A stretch of 64,000 nt of DNA, taken from the NCBI GenBank assembly GCA_017465055.1, contig JAFTWZ010000015.1, positions 1 to 64,000 on the forward strand, written 5' to 3'. A program made the translations under genes and the position numbers. The notes under the pieces are model-generated. The model was not told the DNA's origin. It saw only the letters and a list, made by a program, of their open reading frames with translations, and ran no database searches. Position 1 is the first letter of the stretch; each line of letters opens with the position of its first letter. Origin of the DNA: Alistipes sp. (lineage in GTDB: Bacteria > Bacteroidota > Bacteroidia > Bacteroidales > Rikenellaceae). Of the stretch, positions 32,705 through 41,286 are shown piece after piece.

Positions 32705-34165
32705 ATGGACAAGAATTTGAAAGGTTTGAAGCCAGCATTGGTGTGGAAGCACTTTGCTGAGATTTGTAACATCCCACACCCTTCGCACGAGGAGGATGCC
32801 ATCCGCGCATATATCGTAAAGTGGGCCGAGGAGCTTGGCCTCGAGCATAAGATTGACCAGGCGCAGAACGTCTACGTCTACAAGCCTGCATCGCCAGGTA
32901 TGGAGGACCGTAAGGGTATCATTCTCCAGGCACACACCGATATGGTGCCACAGAAGAACAACGATACGGTGTTTAACTTCTCGACCGACCCTATCGAGGC
33001 TTATATCGATGGAGAGTGGGTTACGGCTAACGGCACAACGCTTGGCGCTGACAACGGTATCGGCCTTGCAGCTGCTATGGCGGCTATGGAGGATGCCGAC
33101 CTTGTACACGGTCCATTGGAGTGCCTCTTTACGGCTACCGAGGAGACTGGTATGGATGGTGCTTTCGGCCTTCAGGGCGGTATGCTCAAGGGTGATATCC
33201 TGCTTAACCTCGACTCTGAGACCGAGGGTGAGTTGTACGTAGGCTGTGCTGGTGGTATGGACGTGAACGTCACTATGAAGTATCGCGAGCAGGCTCTTGA
33301 GGGTAAGTTCGCGGCATATAAAGTTACGGTTAAGGGTCTTAAGGGTGGTCACTCGGGTATCCAGATTGGCACTCAGCGTGCTAATGCCAACAAGGTGCTC
33401 TTCCGTCTGTTGCGCCAGGAGACCGAGTCTTACGGCCTTGAGCTTGCATCGGTCGAGGGTGGTAATATGCGTAACGCTATCCCACGCGAGGCTTGGGCAG
33501 TTGTCGTTGTTCGCGAGGCCGAGAAGGCTATCTTCGAGGCTAATGTTAAGTCTTACGAGAAGATTATCATCAAGGAGTTTGAGGGTATCGAGGACTCTAT
33601 CGAGATCTTTGCCGAGCCTATCGAGTGTCCTAAGGTTATCATTCCACACCTCGAGTCGCACTCGCTTATCCGCGCTATCTGTGGCTGTCCTAACGGCGTG
33701 CAGCGTATGTCTGTCGCTATGGAGGGCTTGGTTCAGACCTCTTCTAACCTCGCTATTGTATCCTCTGATGGCTCTACCATCAAGGTTCAGTGCCTCATTC
33801 GCTCGTCGGTAGATACCGAGAAGGGTGAGCTTGCAGGTGCTATATCATCTGTCTTCGAGCTTGCAGGTGCCGATGTCGAGCTTACAGGCTCATATAGCGG
33901 CTGGAATCCAAATATGAAGTCGCCTATCTTGCACACTATGCTCGAGTCGTACGAGAAGCTCTACGGTGTTAAGCCTGCCGTTACTGCTATCCACGCAGGC
34001 CTCGAGTGTGGTATCATCGGCGCGAAGTATCCAGGTATGGATATGATTTCGTTTGGCCCTACCATCTGCTACCCACACTCTCCAGATGAGAAGGTGAATA
34101 TCGCCTCTGTCGAGAAGTTCTACGACTTCCTCTGCAACACGCTCCGTAACGCGCCACGCAAGTAG
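32705..34165 (+). CDS. pepD: Aminoacyl-histidine dipeptidase (M20 family, PepD type)
   Basis: The 486-residue enzyme cleaves Xaa-His and other dipeptides in the cytoplasm with a dinuclear zinc site. Zinc ligands are visible in LQAHTDMVPQ (about residues 77-86), LGADNGIGLAAAM (about 114-126, bridging Asp) and FTATEETGMDGAFGL (about 142-156, catalytic Glu and Glu ligand), with a further His near the C-terminus in the FGPTICYPHSPDEKV region. The insert dimerisation domain lies in the middle. Length is that of E. coli PepD. It follows phoH by 57 bp. Confidence 0.96.
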   Translation: MDKNLKGLKPALVWKHFAEICNIPHPSHEEDAIRAYIVKWAEELGLEHKIDQAQNVYVYKPASPGMEDRKGIILQAHTDMVPQKNNDTVFNFSTDPIEAYIDGEWVTANGTTLGADNGIGLAAAMAAMEDADLVHGPLECLFTATEETGMDGAFGLQGGMLKGDILLNLDSETEGELYVGCAGGMDVNVTMKYREQALEGKFAAYKVTVKGLKGGHSGIQIGTQRANANKVLFRLLRQETESYGLELASVEGGNMRNAIPREAWAVVVVREAEKAIFEANVKSYEKIIIKEFEGIEDSIEIFAEPIECPKVIIPHLESHSLIRAICGCPNGVQRMSVAMEGLVQTSSNLAIVSSDGSTIKVQCLIRSSVDTEKGELAGAISSVFELAGADVELTGSYSGWNPNMKSPILHTMLESYEKLYGVKPAVTAIHAGLECGIIGAKYPGMDMISFGPTICYPHSPDEKVNIASVEKFYDFLCNTLRNAPRK

Positions 34166-34198
34166 TCGCACACAGGTGTCGTCATAAGCATTTGCGTT

Positions 34199-35191
34199 AT
34201 GATAGAACAGACTTTAGACCATCCTACGGTCGAGGCAGGTGTTAAGTGGTTTGTTATCGTCAACCCCGTATCTGGTTCAGGTAGGGGGTTGGCGGACCTG
34301 CCGCTTATCTCTAAGCTGTTGCGCGATAACGGCATTCAGCACGACTCGGTCTTTTCGGAGCATAAGCACCACGCTGCCGAGCTCACGGTGTCGGCCATAG
34401 AGTCGGGCTACCGCCATATCATCGTTGTCGGTGGCGACGGCACGCTTCACGAGGTCGTCAACGGCCTCTTTATCCAGCGCAGCGTACACCCCTCCGAGGT
34501 CACCATCGCGGTGATATCTACGGGTACGGGCAACGACTGGATACGTATGTATGGCATCCCCACGCGCTACTCCGAGGCTATCCGAGCCATCAAAGAGGGT
34601 TACACCTTCTTGCAGGATGTTGCCGAGATCGACTACGAGGAGTCTAAGTATCGCCAGACGCGCTATATGGCCAATGTTGCAGGTCTCGGCTTCGACGCTA
34701 AGGTCATCGAGCGCACACTCACGAGTAAGGCTAAGGGTTATCTCGGTCGCGGAGGATATATGTGGTGCCTCGTGCGCTCATTCTTCTCGCATAAGGCTAC
34801 GGGTGTGAAGATATGGGTCGACGATCGCCTTGTCTTCAACGATCTACTCTTCAGTATAGCTATCGGTGTAGGTCGATACAACGGTGGTGGTATCCAGCAG
34901 CTCCCTGCGGCTGTTGCCGACGATGGCCTGTTGGATGTCACTATGATTCGCCCTGTGCACTGGTGGCACGTGGTGTTCCGCATCCGCCGCCTCTTCAATG
35001 GTACTATATACTCTATCGGCCACGTTAAGCATCTCCAGGGCCGAAAGATTCGCATCGAGTCCTCTCCCGAGACTCCGTTGGAGATTGATGGCGAGCTCTA
35101 TGGTGGCACGCCTGTCGAGCTGCGCGTCAAGCATCGCGTCGTACGTGTTATCGTCAATAAATCCTACTTAGACAAGGTAAGGAACAATTAG
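34199..35191 (+). CDS. Diacylglycerol/lipid kinase-like protein (DAGK catalytic domain)
   Basis: The 330-residue protein starts with a DAGK catalytic domain: FVIVNPVSGSGRG (about residues 19-31), VVGGDGTLHEVVNGLF (about 78-93) and STGTGNDWIRMYGIP (about 107-121), then a C-terminal beta-sandwich with EIDGELYGG. This is the YegS/DgkB/BmrU type of soluble lipid or sphingoid kinase. In Bacteroidetes such enzymes could act on diacylglycerol or sphingolipid precursors; the substrate is not shown here. It lies 33 bp after pepD. Confidence 0.92.
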   Translation: MIEQTLDHPTVEAGVKWFVIVNPVSGSGRGLADLPLISKLLRDNGIQHDSVFSEHKHHAAELTVSAIESGYRHIIVVGGDGTLHEVVNGLFIQRSVHPSEVTIAVISTGTGNDWIRMYGIPTRYSEAIRAIKEGYTFLQDVAEIDYEESKYRQTRYMANVAGLGFDAKVIERTLTSKAKGYLGRGGYMWCLVRSFFSHKATGVKIWVDDRLVFNDLLFSIAIGVGRYNGGGIQQLPAAVADDGLLDVTMIRPVHWWHVVFRIRRLFNGTIYSIGHVKHLQGRKIRIESSPETPLEIDGELYGGTPVELRVKHRVVRVIVNKSYLDKVRNN

Positions 35192-35199
35192 CGATTTTT

Positions 35200-35640
35200 G
35201 GCCTTGCGGCCACCGCTAAAGCGGTAAGGGTAGTAGAAAGAGTAGTTCGCACCTGCGGTGCTAAAGGGTATAGAGACAACAGGGATTTTAGAGACCACAG
35301 GGACTACAGAGACGCAGGGACGACAACGAAGTCGAGTATCACGTTTAGCGACAACGTGGTTAACGCACTGTCCCTGCTGTCATAGTAACCCATAGTAACT
35401 CATAGCAACTCATCGTAACCCACCCTCACGCCAGCGACAATGCTTCAGCCGCACCGACCTTGCTGTCTCCCTGTTGTCTCTTTCGTCTCTGCGTCTCTCT
35501 CGTCTCTAAAAAATCACGCGCAAGCCACAGAGGCCGCCCTGCTCCCTTAACTACCCTTTAGCAGGCTTTGCCTGCGCTCTACCCTTTAGCGCCGCAGGCG
35601 CGAACTACCCTTAAGCTACTCTTAATATCTTCCACACATA
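35200..35640. repeat. Composite palindromic repeat element, copy 5 (diverged)
   Basis: Hairpin modules (GGCC-TTGC-GGCC, CCGCT-AA-AGCGG, GCACC-TGC-GGTGC) are followed by a few 9-bp repeats, a diverged core (35320-35346, GAAGTCGAGTATCACG), inverted 10-bp repeats of the CATAGTAACC type (35378-35432), pyrimidine-rich repeats (35460-35510) and more modules (GCAGGC-TTT-GCCTGC, GCGCC-GCA-GGCGC). All building blocks of the family meet here in a rearranged order. Confidence 0.75.
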
Positions 35641-35670
35641 CCCCCCCCAAAAAAAAATATCCAATTTTTC

Positions 35671-35720
35671 TTGCATATTAAATTTCCTTGTGCTAACTTT
35701 GTGATATCAAAATGATATCA
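35671..35720 (+). promoter_or_regulatory. Promoter and tandem TGATATCA sites before the SPFH gene
   Basis: TTG (35671-35673), 20 bp, TAACTTTG (35694-35701), followed at once by two palindromes TGATATCA (35702-35709 and 35713-35720), 11 bp apart, about one helical turn. They cover the expected transcription start and could be an operator. The leader is about 145 nt. Confidence 0.6.
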
Positions 35721-35850
35721 AACCGCGCAAGGCCATTTAGCGCTGAGTATTGGGGTGTGGTGCTGTAACAGATTGCGGCGGCGGATGGCAGTGATAGGGT
35801 AGCAGTGGACTTTATTATATATAGGTATAATCTTTTAAATCTTTAGGACT

Positions 35851-36786
35851 ATGAAAAACTACACTTATTCTGGTTGGAAGCTCAATGGCTTCGTAGCTCT
35901 TGTTTTAAACCTTGCACTTGTTGCTGCAATGGTCTACTCTATCGTGGTGCTTGCCAATAGCGAGGAGTTTGTTGTATGGGCACTTGTTACGCTTATTGCT
36001 ACGGCTATCATTAGCTTTATTATGCTCTTTGGCTATATTATGCTCGAGCCTAACGAGTCGCGCGTGCTGCTCTTCTTTGGTAACTATCGTGGCACGTTCT
36101 ACGACACTGGTTTTTGGTGGATTAACCCATTTATGACCGCCAAGAAGCTATCTATGCGTGCTCGCAACCTCAATGTCGACCCCATCAAGGTTAACGACAA
36201 GGCTGGTAATCCTATCCTTATCGGCTTGGTTGTGGTGTGGAAGATTAAGAACGATGGCGCCTACAATGCTGTATTCGAGATTGATGCTCCCGAGGTTGTT
36301 GGCACAACGTCAAATACGCGTATGAACGTCTTGGAGAACTTCGTGGCCGTGCAGAGCGACTCGGCACTGCGTCAGGTGGCAGGTATGTATGCCTACGACG
36401 AGAATACTAAGGGCGAGAGCGAGGAGGTAACGCTTCGCTCGGGTGGCGATGAGATTAACGACAGACTCACCGACGAGCTTAACGACCGCCTCTCGATTGC
36501 AGGTATCGAGGTTATCGAGGCGCGCCTTAACTACCTTGCCTATGCTCCCGAGATTGCTGCAGCAATGCTACGTCGCCAGCAGGCAGACGCTATAATCTCG
36601 GCTCGCGAGAAGATTGTTGAGGGTGCTGTATCTATGGTTAAGATTGCTCTTGAGCGCCTCTCTACCGAGGAGGTTGTGGAGCTCGACGAGGAGCGCAAGG
36701 CGGCTATGGTCAGCAACCTGCTCGTGGTGTTGTGTGCCGATGAGGCTGCCCAGCCAGTGGTTAACACAGGTACTCTGCATAACTAA
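35851..36786 (+). CDS. SPFH/Band-7 domain membrane protein
   Basis: The 311-residue protein has two N-terminal membrane helices (about residues 12-34 and 40-63) and then an SPFH domain: [29 protein letters not shown] (around 67-95) and the long helical region ending with [24 protein letters not shown]. It belongs to the slipin/stomatin-like group that forms ring-like assemblies in membranes and often works with proteases or stress regulators. It heads a run of same-strand genes that continues with a ribbon-helix-helix protein and several small membrane proteins. Confidence 0.93.
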   Translation: MKNYTYSGWKLNGFVALVLNLALVAAMVYSIVVLANSEEFVVWALVTLIATAIISFIMLFGYIMLEPNESRVLLFFGNYRGTFYDTGFWWINPFMTAKKLSMRARNLNVDPIKVNDKAGNPILIGLVVVWKIKNDGAYNAVFEIDAPEVVGTTSNTRMNVLENFVAVQSDSALRQVAGMYAYDENTKGESEEVTLRSGGDEINDRLTDELNDRLSIAGIEVIEARLNYLAYAPEIAAAMLRRQQADAIISAREKIVEGAVSMVKIALERLSTEEVVELDEERKAAMVSNLLVVLCADEAAQPVVNTGTLHN

Positions 36787-36803
36787 TAGAGTCATTTCCC
36801 CCT

Positions 36804-37010
36804 ATGGCTACTAAGGATTCAAATACACGCAGTTTTGTGCTACGCATCGATAGCGAGACTATGGAGGCTCTCGAGAAGTGGAGCGAGGATGAGTTTCGTT
36901 CGGTGAATGGTCAGCTGCAATGGATTATAGCCGAGGCCTTGCGGCGTAGTGGCCGCAAGCCTCGCGCTAAGAAGCAAACTAAGGAGGAGACGAGCAATGA
37001 AACTAAATAA
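36804..37010 (+). CDS. Ribbon-helix-helix (Arc-like) small protein
   Basis: A 68-residue protein with the RHH pattern: strand RSFVLRID, helix SETMEALEKWSEDE, helix SVNGQLQWIIAEALRRSG, then a basic Lys-rich tail. It lies 17 bp after the SPFH gene and overlaps the next gene by 14 bp, so it is in the same operon. Arc-type proteins bind DNA as dimers; here the tail could also mediate protein contacts. It may regulate its own operon, perhaps at the TGATATCA sites (inference). Confidence 0.82.
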   Translation: MATKDSNTRSFVLRIDSETMEALEKWSEDEFRSVNGQLQWIIAEALRRSGRKPRAKKQTKEETSNETK

Positions 37011-37515
37011 CAGATATAGTCTCTTCAAGAGACGTTACAACCTTGTAGGCTCTGCGGCACGCCGCCGCCTCGGTAAGTCACCTGACGAGGGTAGGTTGAC
37101 ACTGTCGTCGGTAATGATTACGGTGGCAGGAATGGTACTGCTGAGTTTCGATAGCATAATCGAAAAGATCGATTTGCCGTACGTTGAGTGGCTCTTCTCG
37201 GCCCTATGTTTTGCGGTGTTTGTGCTCTCAATATACCTTGAGTTTCGACGTCGTGCGCCACGTCCGTGCTGGGAGAAGGCTACGTGGGCCTCGGCAGCGA
37301 TAGCCTTGGTGTGGTTGCTCTTCCCCTGGGCCCTCTATTGGGCTGGTGAGGTAGATGATATGGCCCTTATACGTAACTTGTCTATAGCCTCAGTCCTTAT
37401 GTGGATAGTGTGCCTCGGCTGCTACCTACGCCTGCGCTATATCCGCCGCCGCTCACAAGAGATTGTCTTGCGCCTTCGCTTGGAGCGTAACCGCCGTAAG
37501 GCACAATATCTTTAA
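36997..37515 (+). CDS. Membrane protein of unknown function
   Basis: The 172-residue protein has a basic N-terminus (MKLNNRYSLFKRRYNLVG) and four hydrophobic helices (about residues 41-60, 67-85, 102-122 and 127-147), ending in a very basic tail. I start at MKLNNRYS, inside the end of the previous gene; a longer frame would need a less likely start. It is a membrane protein of no known family to me, in the SPFH operon. Confidence 0.7.
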   Translation: MKLNNRYSLFKRRYNLVGSAARRRLGKSPDEGRLTLSSVMITVAGMVLLSFDSIIEKIDLPYVEWLFSALCFAVFVLSIYLEFRRRAPRPCWEKATWASAAIALVWLLFPWALYWAGEVDDMALIRNLSIASVLMWIVCLGCYLRLRYIRRRSQEIVLRLRLERNRRKAQYL

Positions 37516-37517
37516 TT

Positions 37518-37823
37518 ATGACAACTAAAATCATTGTATTGGCGCTCTGCACTCTGTTGCTCTTGGCTCTTGCGGTGCTTGCCCTTGTGGGTAAGTTGGA
37601 TAGGTTGTACACGATGTTCTATCCTGCCGATAGCCTTGCACCCGATAGGCTGGATAGGCGAGTTAAGCGTTGGCGAATACTATTTGCTACGGACATAATC
37701 CTTGCCGAGGTGCTTCTCTTCGTCTTTATCTTAATCGGCACATTAGACTATTATGAGTGGGCACTCGTTGTGGTGGCGTTGCTCTATTTTGCTTTGGAGG
37801 CGTTGTGGGTTCGTAGAGCTTAG
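37518..37823 (+). CDS. Small membrane protein of unknown function
   Basis: A 101-residue protein with three hydrophobic segments (about residues 4-25, 52-73 and 78-95) separated by a charged loop (DRLDRRVKRWR). It starts 2 bp after the previous stop codon and so is translationally linked to the SPFH operon. The overall build resembles the DUF3784-type neighbours, but I cannot place it in a family. Confidence 0.7.
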   Translation: MTTKIIVLALCTLLLLALAVLALVGKLDRLYTMFYPADSLAPDRLDRRVKRWRILFATDIILAEVLLFVFILIGTLDYYEWALVVVALLYFALEALWVRRA

Positions 37824-37855
37824 CCTCGTTGGATTAACCTTAAAACCTTGTTTAT

Positions 37856-38152
37856 ATGAGCATTTGGCTTATAATCAGCATTGCCGCCTCGCTGGTGGCT
37901 ACGTTGCTGTGTTTAGCAATACTATTTGGCCGTGGCGACTGGATGATTAGCGCCATCGCCTTCGATGATGATGGCGAAAAGTATGATATCAAGCGCTTGC
38001 GCATCGTCTCGGCAGTTATGCCCCTCGTCTTGTTGCTATTTGCGTGGTTGGACGTATGGCTCGAGTTTAGCAAGACGGTATCGATTGTCATAATCTTAGC
38101 TATAGGCATCTGCGGAGGAGTTCTTGACCGCTTCTGGGCAAGAAACAGATAA
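37856..38152 (+). CDS. DUF3784-like small membrane protein
   Basis: A 98-residue protein with three hydrophobic helices and the motif GRGDWMISAIAFDDDGEKYD then IKRLRIV between helix 1 and helix 2, which I recall from DUF3784 proteins. A second, clearly related copy lies at 39760. The function of the family is unknown. It follows the preceding gene by 32 bp. Confidence 0.75.
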   Translation: MSIWLIISIAASLVATLLCLAILFGRGDWMISAIAFDDDGEKYDIKRLRIVSAVMPLVLLLFAWLDVWLEFSKTVSIVIILAIGICGGVLDRFWARNR

Positions 38153-38179
38153 TTAATTAGTACTAAAACCTACCAAGCT

Positions 38180-39727
38180 ATGAAAAAGATATTGTTAACA
38201 CTGCTCTCTATGGTTGCCGTGGCTACGCTGAGTGCGCAGAACATTTCGGAGTATCGTAATCCAGAAGTGGAGGCTACGAGGGAGTATCAGGAGGGTAATG
38301 CTTACCAGCAAGACCTGCTTCTATATGCCGATATGCTCGCAACCGTCCACCCATACTATGCCGATGCTAAGCACCGTAAGGAGCTTATGCGTGAGGTGCG
38401 TAAGAGCTATAAGGAGTGTACTACGCTTGGCGATGATGCCGACTTTAAACTTATGTTAGCAAGGCTTGCTGCCGAGCTTGGCGATGGACATACGGCGATA
38501 TCGTACTGGACAAATATGAATACGATATTTCCAGTGCGAATGGCCATAGATGGCGATAAGTCTGCTATTATAGATGTCACCTCGGAGGAGCTTAGCGAAC
38601 TTCTTGGCAAGAGTGTGACCCATATCAACGGATATCCGCTTCGTAAGGTGCTACATAGTGCTCGCGAGATTGTGAGTGCCGACAACAGGGTCAACTTCGA
38701 GAATCTTGTCAAGGACTACTTTATGTTTACGGAGTTCTGGTCGCTACTCGGTATGAGCGATGAGAGCCTTAGTCTTACGCTTACCGATGGCACAACCGTC
38801 GAGGTTGCTCCCATACAGCGCAACACGCTCAAAATAGCGCAACTGCAGAGTGATGGCGCGCGAGTAACTGATAGACGTAACGTGCTATTTGACTACACCA
38901 TATTCGACGATGAGAGTATCTGCTACTTGCAGTTCAATCAGTTTGCCGATAGGGTTACGTTGCCTCAATATAAGCAGTTGGCGCGCTTCGATACGTTCGT
39001 TGAGGATATGATGGCCGAAATCGAGGCTAAGGGCGTCAAGACGCTTGTTGTTGACCTTCAGTATAACGGTGGAGGTAATAGTGCCTTAGGCGATGTACTT
39101 CTCTCGTGGCTATATCCAGTCGCGGAGCTTAAGACTTATGGTGTCGAGGTGCGTACCTCGGAGCTACTCTATGCCACATATCCTTACTATCGCGAGTTTA
39201 CCTACGATGATAGGCCTCTTGAGCTTGGCGAAATCTATGATATGTGGCGCTTTGACCATAATCGCAAGCAGAGTGGAGATGTTGAGCCTTCGCAGGACTC
39301 TACGCGACATATCCTAAATCGCGATGCGGAGCGTATATTCCGTGGTAATGTCATCTTCGTCGAGGGTAGAGAGTCGTTTAGTAGCGCCACGCTGCTTCTT
39401 ACTATGGCGCGCGACAATGGCATAGGCATTATCGTTGGCCAGCCCTCGGGAGGCAGGCCCAGCCACTACGGAGATTTGCTTTACTGCACGCTGCCCAATA
39501 CCAAGACCATCGCTACCGTTAGCCATAAGCGCTTTGTGCGCCCCGACGCGGAGGCTCGCGATACGGACTATATCGTGCCAGATGTTGATATTGACCTGCG
39601 TAATACAGAGTGCGACCTGCTCTGGGAGTGGATAGTGCGTAACTATAGTAAACAGCGCAAGGCTGACACTAAGAGCGAGGATGATAGCTACCTCTGGGAT
39701 ACTATCTACCGCCCCGCAATGGAATAG
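38180..39727 (+). CDS. Exported S41-family (C-terminal processing type) peptidase
   Basis: The 515-residue protein has a signal peptide (MKKILLTLLSMVAVATLSAQ), a helical N-terminal domain with LAAELGDGHTAISYW (S41 pattern GDGHT), and a tail-specific-protease-like catalytic part with VKTLVVDLQYNGGGNSALGDVLL and the nucleophile region FVEGRESFSSATLLLTMARDNGIG, followed by VGQPSGGRPSHYG. S41 peptidases cut exported proteins near their C-termini. It acts in the periplasm or at the surface. It sits between the two DUF3784-like genes, which suggests that they may work together. Confidence 0.88.
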   Translation: MKKILLTLLSMVAVATLSAQNISEYRNPEVEATREYQEGNAYQQDLLLYADMLATVHPYYADAKHRKELMREVRKSYKECTTLGDDADFKLMLARLAAELGDGHTAISYWTNMNTIFPVRMAIDGDKSAIIDVTSEELSELLGKSVTHINGYPLRKVLHSAREIVSADNRVNFENLVKDYFMFTEFWSLLGMSDESLSLTLTDGTTVEVAPIQRNTLKIAQLQSDGARVTDRRNVLFDYTIFDDESICYLQFNQFADRVTLPQYKQLARFDTFVEDMMAEIEAKGVKTLVVDLQYNGGGNSALGDVLLSWLYPVAELKTYGVEVRTSELLYATYPYYREFTYDDRPLELGEIYDMWRFDHNRKQSGDVEPSQDSTRHILNRDAERIFRGNVIFVEGRESFSSATLLLTMARDNGIGIIVGQPSGGRPSHYGDLLYCTLPNTKTIATVSHKRFVRPDAEARDTDYIVPDVDIDLRNTECDLLWEWIVRNYSKQRKADTKSEDDSYLWDTIYRPAME

Positions 39728-39759
39728 ACTAAACTAAACTAAACTAAACCGTTCTCGAT

Positions 39760-40050
39760 ATGAATGTTGATATTATTATAATGGTTGTTGTCACGCTGCT
39801 GCTTGCGATGCTTGGCGTGGCTATAATATTTGGCAGGGCCGACTGGGCTATCAAGCAATATCGACGCAATAGCGAGCGATATAACCTCCTGCGCCTGCGT
39901 GTGGTTACGGGCGCTGTGCTCATTATTATAGCGCTGATAATACCCTTTATGGTTATCTTCGAGAGTTGTCACAATATCCTTGCAGGTGTTATTGTTGGCG
40001 TAGCCATAATCTTCGGCATCCTGCAGGAGACCTGGGCACGCCGCAGGTAG
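39760..40050 (+). CDS. DUF3784-like small membrane protein, second copy
   Basis: A 96-residue paralogue of the protein at 37856: three hydrophobic helices, GRADWAIKQYRRNSERYNLL and then LRLRVVTG in the loop, and a C-terminal QETWARRR matching DRFWARNR. It starts 32 bp after the S41 peptidase gene, past a short tandem repeat of ACTAA units (39729-39747). Confidence 0.75.
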   Translation: MNVDIIIMVVVTLLLAMLGVAIIFGRADWAIKQYRRNSERYNLLRLRVVTGAVLIIIALIIPFMVIFESCHNILAGVIVGVAIIFGILQETWARRR

Positions 40051-40117
40051 GCGTTACTCCTCTGCTACACGGCCGTCTACATTGGTTAGATACGTGGAAC
40101 GATAACTATTGAAACAT

Positions 40118-40174
40118 TAATATTTGTCACCGTGGCATTCCCATAGGATTTTGTCACGGTGACAAATGTTATTA
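40118..40174. promoter_or_regulatory. Strong inverted repeat upstream of the lipoprotein/channel operon
   Basis: TAATATTTGTCACCGTG (40118-40134) and CACGGTGACAAATGTTATTA (40155-40174) are complementary over about 15 bp around a 20-nt loop. It lies about 40 bp before the promoter. It may be the terminator of the SPFH operon or an operator; no T-run follows directly. Confidence 0.5.
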
Positions 40175-40192
40175 TTTAAAGTGGATGACACC

Positions 40193-40223
40193 ATTGTTTT
40201 TCTACGGAATTTTGTTACCTTTG
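40193..40223 (+). promoter_or_regulatory. Promoter of the lipoprotein/channel operon
   Basis: ATTG (40193-40196), 19 bp, TACCTTTG (40216-40223). The first start codon is at 40248. Confidence 0.65.
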
Positions 40224-40247
40224 CTTAACTAATCAAAATTATAACAG

Positions 40248-41258
40248 ATGAAGACAAAGTTTTTTCTATTTTCGGCAATTGCCGTAATTATGGTTAGCTG
40301 CTTTGGTGGACCAGCAGCTAATGTTGATGGTGTTGAGCCTATCGAGGGTTTCAAGAACTATAAGGATGCGTGCAGTGCTGCGCGCTTCGATGTAGCACAC
40401 CGCTTCTTGGCACAGATGGAGGAGGATGTGTTTAATGCGTCTAAGGTAGCCGAGGCCGAGGAGTATATCTTTAGGCAGGAGCTTACCTACCTCGTTAGTA
40501 TGGGTGATGAGCAGAGTATTAACCGTATTATCTTCCTCTTCAAGCAGAATGACATAGACAAGAGTAAGCTCGTGGAGTATTGCGACGACGCTATCGACTT
40601 AGCAATAAGTATGGGCAACGATTTGATGGTCGACCGCCTGGTTATAGCCTATCCCGATAAAGATTTTACACGTACTATATGTGATAATATTGCGGCCTAC
40701 TATGCTAACAATCAGGTTAAATTTCGCGATTTCCTACTCCAGAACCTTAGCAGTGCCAATGTTCGTAGCTTGGCGGTAACTTACTGTACCGAGAACAACG
40801 ATAAGGACCTGTTTAGTAAGATGATGGCCGTAGCTCCAAATATGAGCACCGACGAGGCGGCTCTCAAGCTCTGGGCTAAGTTCGATTACGCAGGCTTCGA
40901 GAAGCAGATTACTACCATTATCGGCGATGCAGCAAAGCAGCTGCCCACGATGCCTGCTACGGGTATGATTAAGTCGGATCACTATGGCGAGCTCGATGGT
41001 AAGTATCAGGAGTATATCGATGGCGTAAAGAAGTATAACAACGTGGTTATCAACGTTATCTCTATCCTTGTCGAGGTGGGTAAGCGCGACGTGGCTGCCT
41101 CGATGGTCAACAAGGTTAAGCCAAACCTCAACTGCGCAAACCTCGGTGATTGGTGCACTGTTGTCGAGAAGTCGACCAATAGCTCGGTATACAATGCGTT
41201 TCAGGTCACTGCAGATAACACCGAGGATATCAAAACCGCAAAGCAGCTTTTATTGTAG
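40248..41258 (+). CDS. Lipoprotein of unknown function
   Basis: The 336-residue protein has a lipoprotein signal (MKTKFFLFSAIAVIMVSC) and then is mostly alpha-helical, with short repeats of helix pairs (for example DACSAARFDVAHRFLAQME, LVEYCDDAIDLAISMGN, LVSMGDEQSINRIIFLF), like a TPR/ankyrin-type solenoid. No enzyme motif is seen. It is the first of four same-strand genes (40248-45215) with gaps of 20-30 bp, ending in a channel gene. The role is unknown. Confidence 0.75.
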   Translation: MKTKFFLFSAIAVIMVSCFGGPAANVDGVEPIEGFKNYKDACSAARFDVAHRFLAQMEEDVFNASKVAEAEEYIFRQELTYLVSMGDEQSINRIIFLFKQNDIDKSKLVEYCDDAIDLAISMGNDLMVDRLVIAYPDKDFTRTICDNIAAYYANNQVKFRDFLLQNLSSANVRSLAVTYCTENNDKDLFSKMMAVAPNMSTDEAALKLWAKFDYAGFEKQITTIIGDAAKQLPTMPATGMIKSDHYGELDGKYQEYIDGVKKYNNVVINVISILVEVGKRDVAASMVNKVKPNLNCANLGDWCTVVEKSTNSSVYNAFQVTADNTEDIKTAKQLLL

Positions 41259-41286
41259 TATTGTCTAACGTAAAAATCGAATAACA

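Noticed and set aside
32678-33661. 327-codon minus-strand frame
   Set aside because: It is antisense to pepD and has no independent signal; pepD has all zinc-site motifs.
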